From the NCBI GenBank assembly GCA_026745465.1, contig JACYXH010000479.1:6075511-6139510 (forward strand): a DNA stretch of 64,000 nucleotides, read 5' to 3'. This DNA comes from Lota lota. Its lineage: Eukaryota > Chordata > Actinopteri > Gadiformes > Lotidae. The first letter of the stretch is position 1; each line of letters begins with the position of its first letter. Below are positions 62,568-64,000 of the stretch, one piece after another. Under the pieces are notes generated by a model, which saw nothing but the letters and a program-made list of their open reading frames with translations, was not told the origin of the DNA and did no database searches. The position numbers were made by a program, and so were the translations under genes.

Positions 62568-64000
62568 GTGAGATATAATTATACATACTAATTCCTACTT
62601 TTATTTTAGGATTCTAACAAGTTACGTTTGAACTAATATAAGTTAATTTGTGAACATTAGAAATCTAAACACATTTCCTCCTGAAGGCGGATGTACAGTT
62701 TGTGATCCTGACGCTTCTTCCTCCTGAGGATATCTGCCGCCTCGGAGCTACCAGTCGCTACTGGAGGGCAATGGTTAGAGATCCATTACTATGGAAATAC
62801 TTTTTGCTCCGGGATATGCCTCATTGGTCCTCCATAGATCACGTGACAATGCCTAAACTAGAAGCCCTGGCATCTCCCCTCTGTAGCGATGACCTACAGC
62901 TGGAGGAAAGAGTGGAGGGCGAAGAACAGGACAACGTTTCAAAATATGACTACATGGCAGAGTGGGTAAATCAGTACTTCCATTAAATTTTTTATATTGT
63001 TATTCCTAGCCTTTTTTTTAATGCATTCACCCATACTGTCACAGGTACATGAAAGGCCACCCCGCCTGCAGACAAAAATGGCAGTTTCCACGACCCCCAT
63101 ATGAGGTGGTGACTTCCTTCCTCAACTCCCTACTACCGTCGTCTGAGCCACGCTACGCCATGTTTGGGCCCGGCATTGAACAGCTGGATGTCTCCATGGT
63201 GACGAGGCTCATGCACGCTCCAGATGTGCTCCCTGTGGCTGCCATTCCCAGTGGGAGACAGATTAATGGTGGAGAAATGTACAACATTAAACATGATACA
63301 TTTTTGGTGTTATTATTATTATTATTAAGCTGTAATAGTAACATCAAATCTAATCTGAGTCATTTATACCTCACATGCTAAATGCTATTTTTGATTCACA
63401 CATTCATGAACACTTAAGTGCACATTTATGGCATGTGTTGCTAATAAGCAGTACTGTACACTTGATGTGCACTTAAATATTGAAGCATTCCATTTTATTA
63501 CATGATAGTTCACTGAAAAACTAAATATGTGTTGGAACATTACAGGCAAACCAACAGCTCAAGTGACATAATGTCACGCAGGCATGGAAGTTCTCCATAC
63601 AGATTCATGCAATTGTGGGTGGAGTGACTGGCCATTAAGGCTCCACAACAATATTGGGTTTTCAGTTGTTTGTTTTTGTATTATTTTGGTAATTATTCAA
63701 TGACCAAGCCAACCTAAATCAACCAATTCTTCATGAATATAGGAATTGGCTCAGGAATCAGTTATACATACAACCATCAACACAAACTAAACATCTTGAC
63801 TCTCTACTCAACCAATAGGTAAGTGTTACTTAACAATATTCCTGGTTGTAGAGTTCCCTTCCTTGTCGACGTGGACATCTCTGTCTGTGTGTGGCTGCAG
63901 GGCTGAGAGGGACCGAGCCAGAGTTGGCCAGTACAGGGTCGATGATAAACTCTTCACATCGGAAGACACGGATACATCCAGCTGTCCGATGTTTATCCCC
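62400..64000 (+). CDS. FBXO4: FBXO4, F-box only protein 4 (5' part, truncated by window end)
   Basis: Five exons (62400-62567, 62687-62961, 63045-63268, 63743-63818 and 63901-64000) give 281 codons and the frame is open at the edge. Residues about 53-100 are the F-box (RMPADVQFVILTLLPPEDIC, then LGATSRYWRAMVRDPLLWKY), which binds SKP1. Downstream is the start of the GTPase-like substrate-binding domain (YAMFGPGIEQLDVSMV, then HKLNILTLYSTNRAERDRA). Family knowledge: FBXO4 is the substrate receptor of an SCF ubiquitin ligase, reported to target cyclin D1 and the telomere protein TRF1. The first ATG has a weak context (C at -3). ATG at 62409 (Met4) has A at -3 and G at +4 and may be the real start. 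About the last quarter of the protein lies outside the window. Confidence 0.94.
62687..62961 (+). CDS. FBXO4: FBXO4 exon 2 (residues 57-148), F-box
   Basis: Encodes ADVQFVILTLLPPEDICRLG, RDPLLWKYFLLRDMPHWSS and YDYMAE. The acceptor is CTGAAG|GCGG. Phase with exon 3 requires the donor GA|GTGGGT, not the GTAAAT four bases on. Confidence 0.92.
63045..63268 (+). CDS. FBXO4: FBXO4 exon 3 (residues 148-223)
   Basis: Encodes YMKGHPACRQKWQFPRPPYE then VVTSFLNSLLP, EPRYAMFGPGIEQLDVS and IPSGRQIN. The acceptor is CACAG|GTACAT and the donor AATG|GTGGAG. Confidence 0.93.
63269..63742 (+). other. FBXO4 intron 3
   Basis: 474 bp of AT-rich DNA with a short TTA repeat at 63308-63328. Nothing else seen. Confidence 0.75.
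63743..63818 (+). CDS. FBXO4: FBXO4 exon 4 (residues 223-248, 76-bp exon)
   Basis: Encodes GIGSGISYTYNHQHKLNILT then LYSTNR. It was found by looking for the conserved IGSG and HK.NIL.LYST block between exons 3 and 5. The acceptor is AATATAG|GAATTG and the donor AATAG|GTAAGT. Confidence 0.93.
63901..64000 (+). CDS. FBXO4: FBXO4 exon 5, cut by window edge (residues 248-281)
   Basis: Encodes AERDRARVGQYRVDDKLFTS then EDTDTSSCPMFIP, and is still open at base 64000. The acceptor is GCTGCAG|GGCTGAG. Confidence 0.9.

Overview
The window is nuclear DNA of a teleost fish. Its genes are split by GT-AG introns, introns and intergenic DNA are packed with very long pure dinucleotide arrays, and the mobile DNA is of fish type (Tc1-like elements, tRNA-derived SINEs, a decayed non-LTR retrotransposon). 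I cannot name the species. There is no prokaryotic, organellar or viral gene set.

Four protein genes could be rebuilt exon by exon, with phase-consistent junctions throughout. From left to right they are PLCXD3 (minus strand, 6 coding exons, complete, 322 codons, 18771 to 1840), OXCT1 (minus, 17 coding exons, complete, 527 codons, 57331 to 20998), RIMOC1/C5orf51 (plus, 6 exons, complete, 277 codons, 58129 to 61374) and FBXO4 (plus, first 5 exons, running off the right edge, 62400 to 64000). From general knowledge, order and orientation match human 5p13.1 (PLCXD3 - OXCT1 - C5orf51 - FBXO4), so this is a conserved vertebrate block.

Layout: 1-1839 is 3' UTR or flank of PLCXD3. 1840-18771 is PLCXD3, with a 12-kb first intron holding a roughly 1-kb fold-back element. 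18772-20997 is the PLCXD3 promoter side plus the OXCT1 3' end. 20998-57331 is OXCT1, whose 9-kb intron 13 holds a broken Tc1-like transposon beside the end of a second Tc1-like element. 57332-58128 is a 0.8-kb head-to-head promoter region shared by OXCT1 and RIMOC1, with a CRE-like site, two CACGTG boxes and a (CA)n array. The right 6 kb holds the compact genes RIMOC1 and FBXO4.

The four genes do not form one pathway. PLCXD3 is a PI-PLC X-domain protein, OXCT1 is the mitochondrial ketone-body-using CoA transferase, RIMOC1 works with the MON1-CCZ1/RAB7A machinery in mitophagy, and FBXO4 is a substrate receptor of an SCF ubiquitin ligase. I saw no new multi-gene system. The items most worth a second look are structural: the fold-back element, microsatellites built into splice donors, complementary repeat arrays within OXCT1 introns, competing donors in FBXO4, and the bidirectional promoter.
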